Source: Acanthococcus lagerstroemiae
Lineage: Eukaryota; Arthropoda; Insecta; Hemiptera; Eriococcidae
Direction of reading: 5' to 3'
Length of the DNA: 64,000 nt
Assembly: GCA_031841125.1 (NCBI GenBank)
Contig: CM063111.1
Coordinates: 39,506,955 to 39,570,954 of the forward strand
The number at the start of each line of letters is the position of its first letter. The first letter of the stretch is position 1. A model generated the notes under the pieces. The model was given only the letters and a program-made list of their open reading frames with translations, made no database searches and had not been told where the DNA came from. This document shows positions 1-14,400 of the stretch, one piece after another. The position numbers were made by a program, and so were the translations under genes.

Positions 1-33
<33 letters not shown>

Positions 34-2465
34 GTTTGGGTAATAGTCTAGTTTTCAGCTGTAGGCTATAACCCAAAAAATTTTTTGCTTAAAAATAATT
101 TTTAATGAGCAAGATTAAGAGCAAAGTTTTTTTTAATGAACAAACGATGAACTAGATCAGTCGGAAGACCAAGTCAACAAGAGCAAGAATAAGTTCATTA
201 AATAGTGAACAACGCCCATCTTTGCTTGTGACATGAAAAAAATGAAATGCTAGTCTGACAAAATGACGAAAAATCATTTTGCCTAACATCACTGATGCTA
301 ATAATAGGCAGTTCTGATAATAAATTGCGAAAAAATATATTATGTATAATAAATTATAATCGAAGATAAATTGAAAAGAAACGCAGCTAAATGAACGTTT
401 TTTTTTTGTTTTTTTTAACTGAACGAAATGAACGACAAAATGAACACTTTATATTTTAGAACTGAACTTGAGCGAAATGTACATTTATGAACTCCAAGTC
501 GGTATTTCTACCCCTCTTTCCAGCGTTAATTAAGAATCAGACGTTCATATTTTGATTGAATACATAATATATTCAAAGCCCAAGTATGGGACCTTTCACA
601 GGCCAAAACTGCCAAAATTCAGGCTTCCCGAATGAAAAATAAAAACATTTCATAAATCATTTTCCGTGCTAATCTGGCTCTGAAATTTTGATTGTTTTTT
701 CTAATACAGGTCAAGATTCAGACTTGGCACCTGAAAAAACAAAAACACTGTTCCAAATTTAATTCAGCCATTTTAATGCCCAAAACTGACCATTCAATGA
801 CTAAGTAGGTTGAAATTCAAATCGTACACGGAAAAAAATTGATTCCGTATCCAATTAGTGCTGCTCCAAAGTTGACTTCAAAATCTCGTGGAGTCGTCAT
901 TCATTCTGAAAATAGCTACTGAAAGTCCAACAGTGCTGAATTCAGACCTTATATATCGTAAAAGAATTATAAAATTATCTGTAATCGAATTTTTGCGCTG
1001 TAGCAGGGTGTCTATTGAAACTGAACACAGAAAAAGGTTTCTTTTTGGTTGCCGTATGCCAATAATTGCCCGTACGAGTTCTTTCATCCATGAGAGTAAA
1101 AATGGATGCCTCTGACGCCTCTCAAGTGGTCATTATGTACAAGAAAAGCTCTATAGTTGCATATAGGAACAATCAATCCGTCATTTGGTAAGTAGTAAGC
1201 AATTTTAAAAATCAACCATATCTCAAAAATGACTAATTTTTTCAAAACTTTGATCAAAAATTTAGATTCTGCACTCTAACTTTAGTAGCGCATGGATGAT
1301 TAATTTTCGTCATTCTTCATGAATAGCCAATTTGAAAACACAAAATGTAAGAAAATTTTAAATATTGTCCTAGTAGTTGAACTACATTATTTTTTGTATT
1401 GTCTGGTGTTAAGTTTCATATAGAAACCAGGAAATAATCAGAAATTGGCAGGAAATTTAACCAAAGTCATCCCCCCACCCGCCAAATTTTGATGCTCCTG
1501 CTCTGTAGACTTCCTGAATATTCCCTACTACATATAAACTATTATGAGGGGTAAAAAATGCCACCTTAATATTCTCTGTTCTCTGGAGAATGACCGCCTC
1601 ACAACTTGCAGAAGCACAAAGAGGGAATTTTTGGCACATGACGAGTAAATTTCTCATTACTCAGATTAGTCGATTTATAAAATCAGTCCCCGGTTGTTTA
1701 GGCCTTCGGCGTGGTGAATTCTCACGACGTACTATCATTATCAGTTCAACTCGGTCACACTTCAAAATTTAGCCTTTTCTTCAAAAATACGAGTAAATTC
1801 AACGAATTTTGATGAAAATGATACACACAGGTATGCCACTTTAAATGAGGGCCGTCGTTATGGTGTTTAATTTCTCAAATTTCAAGGCTGCGGCAAGTTC
1901 AATATGGGTTCATTCCTGTCATCGGTAGTATGTTTCACTATTTTGGAGTATTTAGTACCGATTTATAACCCATTCATGACCACAGCTTCCAATTTTGCGA
2001 GATTTGTCCAAATATCTATCGTTGGCCTGTTTTATGTCCATGGTCGGGTCAATTGTTACGCCTTTTACAAAGACTAATAAGACTGGGGGTCTAATTGTTG
2101 TTCCAATCATACTAATAAATTGCATTGGATGCACATAAATGAATCCGAGGGGAAATAAATAGTAACCACAATAGTATGTCTGAAAAAACTCATGTAGAAG
2201 TTTTGTTCTGATCTGTAAATGGATGACAAATGAGCCTGAAAAACACTAAAAACGGTCTTGTCAACTACTTTGGAAGTCTTCACAAAAATTTAGGCACCAC
2301 AGAAAAAAATTGGCCTAGGATTCGAAATCAACGAGAAAAATAGACTAACAAAGTTGGTTCACTTTTTGTATCTCTAGAAAAAGGTGGAATATACTTAATA
2401 AACTCGCACGAATTAAGTCAAGTACTACGCCGACAGAGAAAAGAAAATACAACAAGGAACGTTAC
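1..2465. other. Girdin downstream intron (intron 23), no exon recognised
   Basis: Lies 3' of the last Girdin exon I can phase. The exon at 2466-2536 ends in a GTAACG donor, so the next coding exon is further left. The stretch begins with an A tract (2-31) and has low-complexity AATGAAC/GAACGAAATG-like motifs between about 105 and 490. I see no exon continuing the family, no RNA gene and no complete transposon. Confidence 0.5.
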
Positions 2466-5400
2466 CTTTGGTCTTGATACGGGGTTGAAGATCTGGCATT
2501 ATCCAAAGATGGACTCTTGCAATACTCATCGCGCCCCTAACGTAAAATAATTACTACGTTAAGATCTACGAATACGAAGTAAGACCTTTTTAAACAATCA
2601 GCGGTATTCGCTTTTCTTACAAGTACACAAGTATGTACTAAGGTACCTACGGGCGGCAACTTCAGCGATGCTCACAGGCTCTAGCACCTGATGAGAGTTA
2701 TCGAGCACCACATGAAACAATTAAAAGTGAACAGGGAGGGCAGACGTATCCCAAAATACTGAGAAACGAGGAGCGAGTCAAACCAAGTCGAGTATTACAT
2801 GAGAAAAAAAGTCACCGCCTATGAAGGTACCTATAACATTTTGCTTACTCACGTTAGTTGAAACATCGGCAGACTTATCTTCGGCGTCGACTGTTTCGCT
2901 ACCAGATAAATACAACGTTTTCCTCGTGCCAGGGATGCTAAGACAACTCAGGTTATCGTCCATGTCACGTACCGCTAAACAAGCAATTCAAATTATATGC
3001 ATATTTCACAAAAATATGACGCCCGATGCGAATCAAATGATACCGTCGGGTTTTAAAAACTCAAGTCAATAGAAACCTTGCTTAGGCTGGCCATCTTCGG
3101 TACTCGTGTCTGAATCAGTGGCGCGCCTATCCACAGACTCTTCGTGCACCGACTTGCGACTCTGAAATCACATTTAACAGAATCGCGATCAACAAGGATG
3201 GGAAGATTCGAATCATTTTCGAGATGAAAAATTTGTGATTTGACCCAAGATCCGAATCATCTTTCCATTGACTATCTGAATCGATCCCGATCATAAATTC
3301 TCAGATCATTTTTAAAGTATTATTTAACTTTTTTTGACATTTTAAGATTTTTCAAAATGTTCTTCAAGAATTGGAAATTACCAAAAAATAATACGAAAAA
3401 AATTGATCCGAATAATTTTCGATTTGATTTGTGATCCGATTCATTTCCTCTCGATTAATCGTGATCTGCGTTCCGGGTTAGTTTTTCATCAATAATCTAC
3501 AGAGTATATCTACTTTATTGCCGTTTTCTTGCCCCATTTTTTTGAATATTTCTTATCTAGTTTGCTACAAGCCTTCCAAATAAGCGTGTAAGATTCAAAA
3601 ATTATTTATTCATTCCAGCCCATCAGATGAATTATATTTTTCACATAATCGTTAACTGTCCTATCGTCACCTATCTAGATACGATCAGCTAATGATCAGG
3701 GGTCGATTAACACGTAAGCATGGGAAGCATTTGCTTAGGATGCGGAGAGAAGGGCGCCATCAAAGGGCGAACTTTTTTTTTTTTCAACAAAAACGCAGAG
3801 CAATATAGTGATAGCTCTATAACTTCGTGTGAGTACGATCGTCCGCCATTTTGACGTCAATCTTACCCGTAGATGCCGAATTGACTACGCGGTACGCTCC
3901 ACATAGTCGGATTCGGCATCCACGGGCGCGGTTAGAGTCAAAATGGCCGCCGATTGTACTCACACGAAGTTATAGAGCTCTAGTATAGTGCCTTGCATTA
4001 TCGGCTGCAACTCGCTGAGGGCGATTTGGTTGATTCTAAAAATTTGGTCTACAGTTAAGAAGTCTTTTCGAAAACCGGCTTGTTCCCTTCCTTGGTTACT
4101 ATCTAACTGATTATAAAGTATTTATTTTATAATCTTCCCGAACTTGAAACTGTTATAGTATGGAAATACTAGCCAATGCGTTCTTGGCATACTCGTACAT
4201 TATTTAGAATAATTTTCTTACCCTGTTTTTCAAAAGACTTGCCATTTTCTAGCTTTTAAAACTTATTTACTTTTACACAAAATTTCTTGTCATTTTCTTG
4301 TTCTTCTCGCCCACTAGACACCGTAACCTACGATTCGTGATTCGGATCATATTATCCCAATAATGATTTTCCCAACCATGTACACGAATCATAATGAATA
4401 CTACACGTGTGACTCTTGTTTCAACATCTACAGTCTACGTACCTTATTAATTAAATCGGAGCCAGCTTTCTTCACTCTGCGAACGATATTAGCGCCGAAA
4501 CCTTTTCTACAGAATTAACACGGTCATTTAATAAGACGATTAATGAAAAAATTACGCGTGTCGAAAAAATGAATGAAAAAATAATCACTTTTTACTGCTG
4601 GAGCAACTTTCCGACTTCTTATAACTTTCCATTATCTTTTCTTCCAACTTTTCTTTTTGCCGTCGAATGTCATTCAATTTATCTCTGTAAAAAATAGAAA
4701 AGAAAGATTAAGATGGAAAGAAAAGGAAAACCTGAAAACAGATTTGGCCTCTCACTACTCCTCCCAATGGCCCGATTGATTAGTCTTCTAACTCGATCCT
4801 TGTTTGGCCATTGCGGATCCCGGAATGGTCTAATTAAGATAATTTTTTGACTCTATCATTGTTTGACTATCACGGATGAATATCAAGATTGCATCTTCCA
4901 AACTCGATCTTAATTTTCGATGTTGTCGGGCTTAAGTCGAATCGATCAAACAAAATTTCACGTACACAAACTGTTTCTCTTCGTTGTGATAATACTCCTT
5001 ATCTTCCAACGCATGAGTTAAAAGCTCGTGATACTGTGTGAGCAACATTGAAACGTGTTCCATCAATGATCTTCGATCATCTTCCAGACCAGTATTGGTA
5101 TGAACCAGCATCTGCGTACGAGAAACACAGAGTATTACTTAGCTCTGCGAGTAGAACACTAAGACCCGAGTATTAATTTTTTCATTCCCGTACAACCACG
5201 ATCTTCTTCGCGGGTAGCCTCGATCGTCGCCCGCGGAACGTGCACTCGTCGACGGAAAAAGTAAGGATAAAAATGGCGGCCTAGCATACTCGACTTTACA
5301 GTGCGCTACTGCGAGTATACAAGTACAGTATAACTAGAGCCATATAACTAGTACAAGTGCGGCAACCTGTCATTTTGTATTCTGCTCGGATATGGACAAT

Positions 5401-8400
5401 AAACACATAAAACAGCTAATATTTGCTATCATACTGAAAAACTATTGAAATGATTCGAAAAGTTACAATCGTGTCTTGGAGTGAATTATGAGTGGTTTTA
5501 AATTAAAACTACTGATTTAAATATTAAATTAAATTCGAGAAAGGTGTCGAATGCAATTAGAAAAAGTTACTGTTTACATTCGAGCAGAATACAAAATGGC
5601 AGGTTTCCGCACTCGTATTGTTACAGGGCTTTAGAATAACTAGCTATAACATATCATCGTGTTGTCATCAGGTAAATAACTAGACCTCTAACACTATTAT
5701 GGAGAACATGAAGACACCAATTTAGATAGTTTCTTCTGTCAAGAGAAGTTACAAAGTCTAACCGACTAACCTCACATCTATTACTTAGTTTCGATATTTC
5801 CAATTCCAAGGAAGTTATTTTTTCGTTATTCGATGCCAAATCTCCTTGCAGTTCGGTAACCGTCACTTTCAGTTTGCCCGCTTCGGAACGCACTCGTTTA
5901 TACTCCTCTTGCAGCGTGCTGTACTCGCTTTTCAACTTTTCATTAGCTTGAAACAGCTTTCGGAAGTCATCCTGCAGGTAAAATGAAATCGCGACATTTA
6001 AAGAGATTGCTATTAATAACTCAGGAAAATTAGGCAGAAAAATGAGCGTAGTTAGATAAAATTTCCAACAGAATTGTTCACAAATCTCTTCAGAGAGGCC
6101 CCTTCACTCAACATACCATAAATCTTCACTGACTCCGGTGGAGCACGTTCCCTCGGGAAGGAGGGTTGAACATACCTCAAAAATCAGTTTCTCTAAAGAA
6201 AAATCTCGAGAACGATCAACGATACATGGAAAAGGAAGGATCCAAATTGCTCTTCTCGGGTAGTTTTCCATAAAAAAGGTATTTCATAATTTTCTCGTAG
6301 CTTTGTCTTGGGAAATATAAAAGTGAATGGGAAAATAAATGAACTATATGACGGGGGATGTTGAAGACGAAATAAACGATCTTTTTACTAAAAAGGCACG
6401 ACAAACTATCACAAACGCCATTTAAATACAAGTGCCCGACAGGCGAAACACACGACGTTGAAGAAGTCGAGCCCGCCTGAATAATAATTATGCCCGATAT
6501 ATTCGAACTGGAGCATTTTATGTTTTGCGCGTCATTGTGTTGTGCTAACAACGTAATGAATTTGAGAATTGGGGAAATTTGAGTACTTGAATATCAGAGA
6601 GGAACCTCACAGGTGGAGGGAAGGGGGAAGTGCCTTTTGAAACGGATTCAGCGACCCAATCAAAATTACTATCGATGTACAGAACTTGGAAATCGGGGAA
6701 CTGGAGTATCTCAAGATTAACCCTCCGTGGAGCCTGAAAGATTAAGAGAAGAGGAGAAAGAACTCCTGAAATTGATCTACCATAATCTCTCGAAAACTAG
6801 TCGCAACCGAATGCAAGACGCACCCTAAATTTGAGGAGGCAAAAAAATGTCCGATTGCAAAACGCACATACAAATCAAATTATATTTTCTGTAGGAAGAA
6901 ATGTCAAATACAAAATAATTACCTTGGTATTTAATCAGTATCAGATGATTCATTATCTCTCACTTGAGGATGAGTCTTGATCAGGAACTTCCGCCCAGAT
7001 CAAGTCATCCTCTGCCATCTAATGAGTTGGTGACACAGCACTTTACAATTGATTTCTTAACGATTTCTGGCAAATCGTACTGGCACTTATCATTTTAAAA
7101 GGAATAGTGCACATGAACATGGAAATATCAAATAAGGTGCGAATGCAAGACGCGCCCCACTTTTTCTGTCTACGAAATCGGGGGAAAAAGTGCGTCTTGC
7201 ATTCAAGAGAATACGGTAGTAATCCAAAAAACTCTACTATCGATGTAAGAACTCGAAAATTGAGAGAAATTCGAGCTGCTCAAAGCAATGGCGCGCTGTT
7301 GTCGTTTACCTCGTGACCTTGATCAAGGGGAATATTCCATTTACAGGCATACGAAGAAATCTCAAAATATTATGAAAACGAAAGCGTTTATCGAAAAAAT
7401 GAATAGAACAAATAGTACATAAAATTTCCCTTCCACTGAGATCATTTTCATTTCAATCTGATAAATTTTTCTAAAATGTGTAGGGTTTCAGTAGTTCCTT
7501 TTTTTTCACGTGCCTAAGATTGTAGAGGGGGATTCTTTCGCGTTGGCAGTCCGAATTAGGAGCCTGAAGGGTTAAGGGGTGGGAAGGGGGAAGAAAACAG
7601 AAACGGATTCAGAGACTTAGAAACCCTCCTAACATACAGAATTTGGAAATTGGAGAAATTTAAATACTTGAATATTGGACCACTGAGGAGCCTCAAAGGT
7701 GGATGGGATGAGAGAAATAACGTTCGAAACGGATTCAGAAACCCAACAAAAATGTACTATCAATGTAAAGAACTTGGAAATCAGGGAAATTCGAGTACCT
7801 GAAGATTAATCCTCTGTGGAGCCTAAAGGGTGAAACGAAGGGGAGAAAGAACTCATGAAATCAATTTAGCAACCCAAGAAACCTTATTATTGATGTAAAG
7901 AAGTCGGAATTGAAGGAATCTAGAGTAACTGAAAATTACCTCCCTGTGGAACCTAAAATTTTAAGGGAAGAGAGGAAATAATTTCTAAAATGAGAGCTGC
8001 TGCGGACCCCCCGGCAGGGCTCATCCACCGTCCAAGATATGTTTTCAAAATTGATTGCGATTCAAAATTACACAGTACAACATTTTTCATATTTCTTCGC
8101 ACCAAAAATCAAAATACATGTTTTTGCGTAATTGACGCCGAAGACAGCAATACATTTTAGATCAGATCCTGATTTCAGGCCCCAAAATTCAAATCGGAAA
8201 TAAAAAATTTAAATAATTTCAGTTCGTTTATTTTCTTATGAGGGTTGTCCCAGAAGTAAGGTTCCTCATCTTCGTATTTCCATTGCATGCATTGTAGAGC
8301 GTTGCGGTGAACGGGGAAATGTTGCGCAGGCTTATCTGACAACACTGTAAAAATATCAAGTGCGCATGTTGAGAAGCAACGGTGAACCACCAACCAGTAC

Positions 8401-11400
8401 ATGAAATATGGATCTCACGCGCGAACGTATATCCAAAAGTGTAGTGCGTTCAGCAATATTATTCTTAACAAAGATGGTAGGTAGATCATGCACCTCGCGT
8501 CGACTACTATGAAACAAGTGACACCACATACGCACGTATTGCACTGCAATTAGCTGATTATACCTGGACCAAACACTTCGATGAACTACTGATGGATGGC
8601 GTTAGGTGGTTCATTTTTCGCTGTCAAGAATATGGACGTTTGCGCAAGAGATGCATGTTTCATGTACTGGTTCACCACTGCTTCTCAACATGCACACTTG
8701 ATATTTTTACAGTGTTGTGAGATAAGCTTGCGCAACATTTCTCCAGTCACCGCATTGCTCTACAATGCATGCAATGGAAGTACACAGATAGGGAACCTTA
8801 CTTCTGGGACCACCCTCATATATGGAAGAATGAGGAAACATTAGATATCCTGAAGTGGAAACTGTATAATTTTCTCAAAATGAATGTAAAATATTTCTTA
8901 TTTCCGGTACTGACTTTCTAAAAAGTGGGGAGGGGTGAACAAAATGCATTTTTTGCATTTAAGATTTTTCCAATCAAAATAATTGCATCCTTTTCCCATA
9001 CTAAAGATGGAAAATTTTTCTCAAGTTTGTGAACATTTTCCTTTCTGGAAAGAGAGAGGATGAGATAAGAAATAGTAGGTAGCTATATTACACACCAAGA
9101 GTCAAAAGTGAGTCATGTAAACTCACTTTTGGCTCTTGTTTTTTTAAAGATATTTTCTACAATACATAATCAGAAAGCGAAAACATTAACTGCTTTGTCT
9201 TGTCAAAAAAGCAACACTGAAACATTCACCATAACTGTGCATTTTGCCAACTGAAATGAAACCGCTTTTCTAATTCTAATCTCAACCAAAGCCCTGGAAT
9301 TCACCCTTTTGAGCATTACTTCACAGATGTCAAGGAAGCTGTTAGAGCTGTCTTAGCCCTCTTCTCATATTGCTGAAAAATCAGCCTGGGTTGAAATGTA
9401 GCGAGTTACTACGTGGGCTCGAACCCGGGTCCTCCAGAGTCTGAGACCAGCGCGCTTTCCATTCGGCTAACCAGACCCCTATAAACAGTGTGGTAGTTCC
9501 CCAGGAGGGGAAGACATGGGGCTGAACTCTGTTACAGAGTGCCTCCCCCAACCTCCTCCTGAAGACACTACCACACCGCATGGCTGGCATTTAGATTCAC
9601 ACATATGGACAGGGCATGGTGTAATAAGCGCTCTACCACACTCCGCCACTGAAAGGAAACCTATGTACAGTTCCATAAACAAATAATATTAGGAAACAAC
9701 GATTGCCATGATAATATTGTAATAACCTCCTCATCGTTAGTCGGCCACTCTCAGCATCTGTCGGCATTCTTGGTGTTGCTCTGTTGTGTCAGTTGGTAAA
9801 TGTGCCTGCATGTAAGAACGTGACTCATGTTTTTATATTGAGGCACTTTTACTTTCCATTGAGTTTATGCTTGAGTCTGATGTGTTAATGAAAAGAGCTA
9901 CTTTCCACTGACCAAACACCAAAGTAAACATCGTCTTTCTGATCATGTATTGTAAAAAAGATATTTCCTGATTTTTTATTTTCCATTTTCTTCAATTTTC
10001 TATGGAAATTGTCTTCTAGACCTCACGATTTTCCCGTAGTAAACAATTCCACCGTTCATACCCTCCTGAAATACTCTTTGGCCTCATTTCTACCGATTTC
10101 AATTTTCGAGTTTGAAGATTCAGAGATAAATGCAATATTGTACATTGCAGATTTATGATTTTCAAATTCTTATCTCTTTGTACAAGTAATACTTTCACGG
10201 AATTTGATTAAATTTATGGAATCTTCGTGCTACAAAAATTCCAAGGACATTTGTAGTATCTCTTTCAATTCATTTTTTGAAGGATGAGCATTAGTACTAG
10301 TATCAAAAACACTTTTTCCATAACACTCAATAATGCCGAACTTTTGTTAGAAGAACAATCCTAGTGACGTCAAAAAGACTGCTTCTATAAAACACAAAAC
10401 TAACGCAACTTCGCACATGTGGTATCTGAAGGGAGGGGAGGAGGGCGAAAAGATTCTAATAAGGGTTCGAGGGTCATTTGCATACATTCTATCAGTAAAA
10501 TCCGGTGAAACAAGAAAAACATCAAAAATTCTACTCTCCGATAAGACCTGCGTTAATGTGTAGCCGAGCACAGAGTACTTTGAACCCCCCCCCCCCAGGA
10601 TGTCCTAAAAATAGATATCGCCGAAAAACTGTAGGTTTTAAGGAAAACTCAGCTTAGAGTAATTTTGGTTTTACATAGTTTTTATTATAACTATTATTTT
10701 TTGATTTATGATCACAAATCTTTCTTTTTGGAGAGGTGGGTAACTCCCCCCTTTCCCAACACAAAGTCAGTGATTTGTAATGGAACATTTAAGACGTTCA
10801 TCAGGTTGCTTCATAGATTAACTATATCAAAATCAGTGTTTTCAGAACTCTTTTTTTCATTGCCTGAACGGTACAAGAATAATTCAGTCTGAACTCCTTG
10901 CCGATACGATTCTGTCAAAAACCGGTCTCGAGTAAGTATTTCATATTTCAAGCAGAGCCATAAACCGGAAAGCTTTAAATTTCCTACCGTCAGACGCGTT
11001 TACTCAGGGTCTTGCAGCCAGTAACTCAAATTTGAATTTAGCTCCAACTCCGCTCAAATACTCCGAAATTGGTTTCAGTCCCGCTTCCGGCTCAGATAAG
11101 TAATTTATTCTAGGCTCAGGTGGCGGCAAACAATATTTCCCGGGCTTCGGCTTCAGTTCCGGCAAATTGTAGCTGGCTCTCTGTCTTCGGCTTCGATACC
11201 ATCAAGAAATAGGTAGAGAGGCGCAAGGGAGGTCCGTGAGGATAGAAAGGAAAGGGGCGATTGAAGGGCTGACGTGGGAGTCGAAATCAAAAACTGGCTC
11301 CGGCTCGAAAAAATAATTTTATCCGGGCTCCGGTTCCAGCAATAATTTCTTTGAGTCGCTACTTCGACCCAACACCGGGGCTCGAAGCTCCGATTTCCTA

Positions 11401-14400
11401 ATCTCAATACATGTTTTTCTCGACCCCAGATGCAGAAAACAATTCAGTGTTTCTTTCCCCCGGGGTTTCAATGATCCGAATCAAGTTTACTAGTTCCCTC
11501 GTCATTCACAAACCCCATCGTATTTCGCACCTCGCCCCCTTTCATACCCGCGTCTTACTCGAGCTCGTCGAACCACTACCTATGACATAACCTACCTTCA
11601 ATTTCGAGTGTTCGGTGCGCAAGTTGACCAATGACTGCGAATCCTTCAACAAATTTTCTTTCTCCATCTCCAACGTGCTGTATGCGGTTTTCAGCTGCGT
11701 GTACTTTTCGTGCAGACAACGTTTCTCGGCTCGCGTGTCCTTCAAATTAATTTTCAGCATCTCGCGTTCCTCCGTCAGCGTATCGTACTCGGCATTTAGT
11801 TGCTCGTGAAGCGTCTGCAGAACTCTTTGATCTTCGATCAGTTGTTGGCGAGCTGATTTCAACTTGCTCAATTCTTTCAAAGCCTACGGCATCCGTTCGT
11901 ATTAGTGCAAGTCGGTATCAAATTAGCCGACAACTAGATAAACTAAGCGGATGGTCGAACAACTCACCTCTTCTTTTTCGGCAGCCAGTTGTGAGTTGGC
12001 AAGCTGCAGAGCGGTGTGCTGCGAGGTGAGCGACGAAATCTGCGACTGCAACGTGATAATATTGACTTGCAGCTTCGCATTATTCAACGACGATACCTGA
12101 TTCGAAGAATCTGCCGATTCCTCTTGGTTAAGGCGTTCACGAACAGCTTTCAGTACTTCTGGATTTGAGGCGATTCTGTAAGCAGAGACAGCACTGTGCT
12201 TTCACGTACCCGGGACAAACGAAAATCAAATTCAATATTTGCATTCAGTATTGTTGTCGGTAGCTGTTTTGGGGGACTATTTGTTTTGGGTGTGATTTTT
12301 AGCACGAAAAGGAAAGTCAGAAATCACGGAAAAAGAAAGACGTTAAGCGGTTAATAATCATTTCACGATATATAAAATAAAGGGGACAGAAAAAATAATA
12401 CATGAACATGAAGAAAAACTTTTGAACGAAAAAATAAAAGAATCACGAAATAATAAAACATCGAACGGAAAACCAGGAAAAGTTATTGAACTAGTAATTT
12501 TCAAGTGAACTAAAAGTAAACCAGTTTGGGTTTGTGTTAGTTTTGATAGTTGCGAAAATGTTGGCTTATTTAATGGCAGCGCCTTCTAGAGGCTTTGGAT
12601 TTGCAGTGCCCTCTGGCGGCTTTGCTTTTGCTAATTCTTTCATTCTATAGCATGCAATGGCATGGCCATGATAGTGACAATGAGCCATCTCAACCAAGGG
12701 AGTTCGGTCAGTCTAATGTTGATCTTTGCAATTCAGAATTGAGAAATCAAACCGGATTACAGTGGGAGATGGATAACTGATGCTGCTTGCAAGAGAAAAG
12801 TCAAATAAGGTGGCAGCCTTCTAGAGACCTTGAATTTGCACTGCCATCTAAAGGCTTTGAATTTGCCAATCCTTTCATTCCACTGCATGTAAACTGAAGG
12901 TCAGAAAACTGGCCTAATTAAAAGTAATTCACCAGTGGTAGTTTACAGTATGAATTGCTTCTTAGATCAAAAAGGAAAGGTCGTTTCAGTCACCCTGGTG
13001 CTTCACGTCTCGCTTTCTCGTCAATTTCTCTGTTTGTCTGACATCGTGTCCATCGTACAATTCGTCATAATTCTTTTTTCGTTCAAAAACATTAAACATT
13101 TCGTGCAAGGTGGTTTTCGTTAACTCTACTGACAATTCCTTTATTTTGAATTACTTTTTCGAGCTTCAAATTTTCATTCAAACGCCTTTTATCTTTCGGG
13201 TAGTTTGATATTCCACATTTGTTTTATCACGTCAGCCACTTTCAAATGCCACTACTATCTGTTGGTATGTTGACAGCCGTGATAGTAGTTTAGAGCTGCC
13301 ATTTTGCGTTTGTAGTGAAGGCATGAGTCTTTTGGTAATGTTATGTCTGTGTAAGTTGGTTTCCATTACACGCGGTACTATAATTTGATGTCGAGTTGTG
13401 GTCTTACTAGATGAAGGCAGTTATAGTTTTAAGATTGGCATACCTTCCCTCACAGAGTAAGGGGCTGGAGAAATAACTTCGAAAGTAGATTCCGCGATTT
13501 GAAAAATCCCTTGCGTGATGTAAAATACGTCAGAAATTGAATTTCTACATTCTCATCCTTCCCCCCTCGAGTTTGAATGAAGGTTACGGGGAAAATGACT
13601 ACAAAAGTGGATCCCGCGTGGCCAAAAATTGACCATTCCGCTACTTGCATTTAAAAGAGTTGTTGACTGGTAGTTATTTGCTCGCATACAGAATACTTTC
13701 AAAGAAACATTCTATTGCTTCATTCAGGAAAAGTACCTTGGCTAGTTTTTTGTGCACATCTGGGAATGAAAGTTTGTGACCCTACGATTCAAAATAGACC
13801 ACAGTTAGCTTCGAATTGACGTCCAATTATCGACCATCATTCCGTTCGAAACAGTCACACGAATACTTAGTTAGTGCCTGTTTGGGACCCTGTATGGGCG
13901 CACGAGTAAAGCAGTATCATCTAACTGGTAGATAGTACACGTAAACAAGTCATAATCATTTTCTTACCGATCCAGCACCTTATCCGGGTCCGTTATATTA
14001 TCAATAGCCAACCCGAGAGCATCGAAGCTATTTTTCAGCTGCTGAGTTTTACACTTCTCCGACACCAAATCGTTTTCCAAGTTTGTGATAGTCACGTTGT
14101 CGATTTTATGCTGCTTCTGCAATTCCTGAGCGTCTTTCTCGGTTTCAGATAATCTAAATCAAAGGAATCCGCCAATATACTCACTATTCGAATAGATGAG
14201 ATTATAAGAAGGGAAGAAAAGCGAATCACTCTTATCGATTCGATCCTGATTCACAAATGCTAGAACACATCCATTCGTTTTTCATAATATTAAAATTTAA
14301 ACAATCTGAACTGTTCAGCAGTTACTTTACAAAAACTCTTGGTGCGTGCAACTTTTTTAGCAGATCATCTGTTCTTGAATCACTTTTGCTTTTTCAATAT

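Noticed and set aside
6216..6551. 111-codon minus-strand open frame in Girdin intron 16
   Set aside because: No coiled-coil or other domain and no splice borders in phase with neighbouring Girdin exons.
9410..9475. tRNA gene on the minus strand
   Set aside because: A and B boxes are present, but the acceptor stem does not pair and the segment is joined to repeat sequence, so I treat it as a SINE head.
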